The position numbers and the translations under genes are program-made. This document shows positions 60,119 to 64,000 of a DNA stretch of 64,000 nucleotides, in pieces. The notes under the pieces were generated by a model that worked only from the letters and a program-made list of their open reading frames with translations, was not told the origin of the DNA and ran no database searches. The stretch is from Nageia nagi (lineage: Eukaryota > Pinophyta). The stretch's first letter is position 1. The number at the start of each line of letters is the position of its first letter. The DNA lies in the NCBI GenBank assembly GCA_050084985.1, contig JBITNC010000001.1, forward strand, positions 136,090,001-136,154,000. The letters are read 5' to 3'.

Positions 60119-61981
60119 TCAAGTGTCTATCAATATCTATCGGGTGTTTATCAAATCTACCAAGTGTGTATCAAGTCTACCAATTGTTAACAATAGTTCT
60201 AGGTGATGAAGAGTGTCAAAAGTGTTACTGCTTGGCTTGGATATAGTGTTGGGTGATGAAGGGTGTTAGGATGAATGATGATATGGCTAAAGGATAGATG
60301 ATGTGGATCTAGGTATCCATATTGACTCATATAGTGCTATAAGAAATTTCAGGTGATGCTATGGAAAGATGATGAATTGATATATTATGTACTTAAATAA
60401 ATTAAGGAAATAATGCAATTCTAATAGGTGACATTAGCATCTCAATATCATTTCAAATTGAACTAAGTTCAAATACCAAGATAACATGTTGCATCCATGG
60501 TGAAATTAAGAATTGACAAAGAAAAAAATAACAATGAATCTGGTAGATGATGTAAGAAACAGGAAGGCATTCAAAAATACAATGCTTCTAGTACTTTAGG
60601 CCAAAAAATTAGAAGATGATAAAGTTAAGAACCAACAAAGGAAATAAAGTAAAGGAACAATGTAAAGAAGTACTGGTAGGTGATGCTAGCACTTCAATGA
60701 TATGCTAAATAACACCAATTCCAATTATTTATTTGAAGAAACATGATGGAGATCTAGTCAAAGATCAGAAAGGAGAATCAAGTTTGCAAAAAGGAGATGA
60801 TGATGTTAGCCTATCTAAGAAATAATTTTTTAGACTAATGATAGTAATTCCAAAGAAGTTGAATTGTTGATAGGGGAGTTTAGCCACCGAATAGAAGGAG
60901 TATAAATATTTAATATTGAAAAAAATGTAAAGGGCTCAAACTAAAGCTTAAGTGCCAGTTTTGATTACCAACAAGTATGCAAAGGAGTTTAAGTTTCTCA
61001 CTAAATTTCAAACACCATATTTGATGTTGGTAAGCACAATAGTAACAATATCATGGAGATTAAAAGCAATCCAAATTTTATGGAGATAGTACCAAAGTTA
61101 AGTGCAAGTATTGAATGCATGCAACATACTGTATTAATGGTGATCAATATGCTATAACAGTTGAAGGGATGGATACTCATGTTGAGGAGTTATGGAGTAA
61201 CTAAAAACTACTAATATCACATTGAAATGAACTTGACACCTAGAGCTGACAGTGATATGCATATGAAAATATCAAGAATATGTATAGAGACTTTAATGTA
61301 GCCAATATCAGTTATAGTTGCCAAATGATGAGTATCTAATTATGAGAGAACAAATGATCATGCAGAGGTTGTTGCAATAGTATGAAAAAAATAAACAAAA
61401 ATGGAAAAAATAGAGCACAACAAGCTAGTGAATTAGTACAAAAGATAAGATGACTCTAGGGATTTGAAGGTAGCATGAATGCATGAGTAGACTATCATGA
61501 AATAACAAATTATAATAGATTGATAATGATGGTAGGAGAGTGGCTATGAATATTGATAGTATAATCAAACATATATAGCTGGGAGAGTGAATATTGATGA
61601 GTTAGATCATTGAGGATCTTTGAGATAAGTTTGAAAATATTTTTTAAAATTGCTATTCCATTGATTTATCAAGTTAGTGCATAGTAATAAGGGTTGGTGC
61701 TTCTTGCAGTAGGTACTATAGAACTTGAGGTTGGTGATCCATCTAGTTGGTACTGATAAACTAATTGTAAAGTTAGTTCTTTGCAAATATATGGATTTGG
61801 ACCATGATCTAAGTAGTCTCATTAAGTATGTAGCCAAATTGATGAACCTTGTTACATCTTATCTTATATGATGATATTGTGATGTGTGTGATTGTCTTAG
61901 AATTTTAAATTTAGTTTACAAGTTTTCATTTATAGTTGCATACTTATTCACCCCCCTCTCAATGTCACTTCCAGTCTAACA
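60119..61981 (+). repeat. SIRE-like Copia LTR (approximate)
   Basis: A TGTTAGG at 60264 and TCTAACA at 61975-61981 could be the LTR ends (1.7 kb). The right end has tattcacccccctctcaatg, a common feature just inside the 3' end of SIRE-type Copia LTRs, and is followed by TTAGTATTTTATC, a decayed initiator-Met site. 60119-60263 is a short segment with repeated tatca.(a)tctacc words, origin unclear. Confidence 0.5.
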
Positions 61982-62047
61982 ATTAGTATTTTATCTAGTC
62001 CCTATATCTATTCTAATCAACTAAAGGTTATCCAAGGAGTGATATTA

Positions 62048-62860
62048 TGGAAACTAGAGGATATTTCTCATATAACAAAGTACCTTTGTTTGATAGAACT
62101 AATTATGATTTCTAGAGGTTTATAATGTAAACATATCTATGTTCTTGGAGATTTGATATATGGGAAGCAGTTGAATTAGGATATACAACTCCTTCTACTC
62201 CTCTAATTGATGCAACTATATAATTAGGATATATAGGAAATTGTTGAATTAGGATTTAATATATGGGAAGCAATTATCCAAGAAGTTAGAATATTGAAAC
62301 AATATAATTGAAAAGCTTTATATTCAACTTGAGGAGGCCAAAGTGATTTTAGAATACTTATAAGTGAAACTAACTGACAAGATTGATGCATGCCATAATC
62401 CTGAAGAAGAAATAGTTGGCTTAAGAAATGAGATTGAAAAATTGTCCATAAAATCCAATGCAAGCTATAATTTTTAAAAAAGCTCATATTATTTAAATAA
62501 AGAGTATCCTAAAGTTGAACAAAAGCCACCTCATCCAAAGTAAGAAATGAAAGATAATAGTAAGGATCTAAGGACAAATACCAACAAGCCTAGAAATAAA
62601 TAAGGTGTTGAATATGATGGATTCACCATAGTTGATCAACAAATAAGAATATTATAAGGAAGATCATATGCCACTCAATATAGCTTAAACAAGTTTTACA
62701 ACTCCTTTCCTGGCTATAGAAATACATTCTTTGGTTACTGTTATAGTGTAATCATTATGGATATAATATTGTTGATTATAGATTGAATATTAAACTAACC
62801 AAATTTAAACATCAAAATATTTTTTCTCCCTTAATAGAAGATAATATGAAATGTTATAGA
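62048..62860 (+). pseudogene. SIRE-like Copia gag
   Basis: Starts METRGYFSYNKVPLFDRTNYDF, trimmed here to KVPLFDRTNYDF, and ends the first block with DIWEAVELGYTTP: the PLFdG.NY.fW, m..yl and diW.av..Gy..P pattern. After an internal deletion near 62260 the coiled, Leu/Glu-rich C-terminus follows (IQLEEAKVILEYL, NEIEKLSIKSNASY). A knuckle then survives in pieces near 62730 (FGYCYS, frameshift, NHYGYNIVDY). Non-functional. Confidence 0.72.
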
Positions 62861-62889
62861 ATGCAAGAGGTACAAATACATTGTACCTT

Positions 62890-64000
62890 ACTAATTCAAT
62901 TCTAATCAAGACTTAAGGAAAAGTTATAACCGGTTTTATGGGATTATATAGGATGTTTTACCAATATAAGTCCTTATTCAACATGGCACTAAATATTTCT
63001 CAAAGTCAGACTTAAGATTATGATATCATTAGAGAAGAGTGAGAGAGGAGGATGTCCATACAATAACTTTTTAGTGTCACTATGACCATTACAAGTTCTT
63101 GGTCATGCCATTCAAACTAACGAATGCACCTTCTACTTTTCATGCCACATGAACCATATTTTTCATAGAAAAGTCCAAAATTATGTACTAATATTGTTCA
63201 ATGACATACTAGTATACAACCAGATCTAGGAGGATCACCTACAACACTTAGACACCATCCTTGGCATCTTAAAATAACAACAATTCTATGCCAAGGAATC
63301 CAAGTGTGATTTCAGGCTAACAAAAATTCTATACTTGGGCCATTATATTAGTGAAGAAGGAGTACAAGTGGATCCAAAAATAATTATAGTAATCTGGCAA
63401 TGGTCGAAACCATCTACCCTTATAAAACTTGGAGGATTTCTAGGAATCTAGAATTATTACAAAAAATTTATTAAAGGATTCTCTCAACTATTTGCATTCC
63501 TAACATATATAACTAAAAAAGGAGCCTTTATTTAGGACCAAAAAGCCTAAATACCTTCAAGGTTTTAAAAAATTTAATGACTTATTTCCCTCTTCTACTA
63601 ATTCTTGACTTCATAAAATCATTCATAGTTAAATGCATCACATCTGAGTTTGGGATAGGAGTTTTCCTCACATAAAATAGATACTCAATTGTTTATGATA
63701 GAAAAAAAATTGATAAAATAGAAAAAATATTTATATTTATGAAAAATAAATGTTAGTGATCATGCATGATTTATTAAAATTAAGGCAATACTTGGTTTGT
63801 GGGTGATTCAAGGTTAAAATTAACCATATTAGTTTGAAGCATTTCCTAAGACAACAAGACTTGAGAGAAAGATAGCAATGATGGATCACCAAATTACAAG
63901 AATATAACTTTGAAATTGAGTATTTTAAAGGGAAAAATAATACAATATCTAACATTCTTTCATGATCTCCAATATTTCACTCACTATTCATGTTTAATAA
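62890..64000 (+). pseudogene. Gypsy RT and RNase H, running off the window
   Basis: From 62990: TKYFSKSDLR, HYKFLVMPFKLTNAPSTFHA, the catalytic box as LFNDILVY (63195-63225 region, first Asp changed to Asn), AKESKCDFRL, YLGHYISEEGVQVDPK, GGFLGI and YYKKFIKGFSQL, ITKKGAF. RNase H follows with more decay (FGIGVFL-like region at 63650) and ends near EYFKGKNNT and the LS box at 63955. The type resembles the chromovirus at 27.6-33.3 kb more than family C. Direct junction with Copia gag at about 62.88 kb. Confidence 0.82.

Noticed and set aside
1-64000. tRNA, rRNA or organelle-derived segments
   Set aside because: No cloverleaf with intact T-loop words, no rRNA-like conserved blocks and no plastid or mitochondrial genes noticed on either strand; tRNA-like words are only PBS complements.

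Overview
This is an AT-rich stretch of nuclear plant DNA made almost entirely of nested, decayed transposable elements. I found no intact host gene, tRNA, rRNA or CRISPR array. The plant assignment rests on the element families: a CACTA transposon, Copia and Gypsy LTR elements primed by initiator-Met-like PBSs, a chromodomain Gypsy, and Tat-like Gypsy with a G-patch. The heavy stop-codon decay and dense nesting suggest a large, slowly purged genome. A gymnosperm or similar is possible, but that is inference and the species cannot be read from the sequence.

Layout. 1-3.7 kb: wreck of a CACTA (En/Spm) transposase, plus strand. 4.7-14.0 kb: a composite of Copia family E and a 3' LTR plus interior of Gypsy family A (minus strand), split by a complete gag-only Gypsy, B (7878-13113, TSD GTAAC). 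14.0-18.37 kb: minus-strand Tat-like Gypsy family C, whose LTR holds a solo LTR of family D. 18.4-37.6 kb: a second copy of the E/A composite. Here E gag is split by element D (18498-23492, TSD GTGAG), and A is split by a full-length chromodomain Gypsy (27622-33299, TSD gatat/gatac). 37.6-39.2 kb: more Copia E, including a third gag. 39.8-46.6 kb: a three-level nest, with a C LTR split by Copia F (40106-46151), which is split inside its primer-binding site by element G (40880-43437, TSD TCAAA). G is young and GC-rich.

46.6-51.1 kb: an A-like LTR in plus orientation, diverged repeat DNA, a 303-bp tandem duplication and a (TA)21 microsatellite. 51.5-53.1 kb: a richer-GC, gene-like but unidentified stretch. 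55.1-60.1 kb: the best family C copy (plus strand), from LTR through gag, protease, G-patch and RT to RNase H. 60.1-62.9 kb: a SIRE-like Copia LTR and gag. 62.9-64.0 kb: Gypsy RT/RNase H running off the window.

The families appear interdependent. A and B carry a gag with the same knuckle type as C and start PBSs with TTGG/TTGA, but show no pol, which fits non-autonomous elements mobilised by a C-like partner (inference). The items most worth follow-up are element G with its gene-like antisense cargo, the duplicated pre-nested composite, and the recurring AACCAACAAAGG motif inside A and B. Coordinates of diverged domains come from reading by eye and are approximate.
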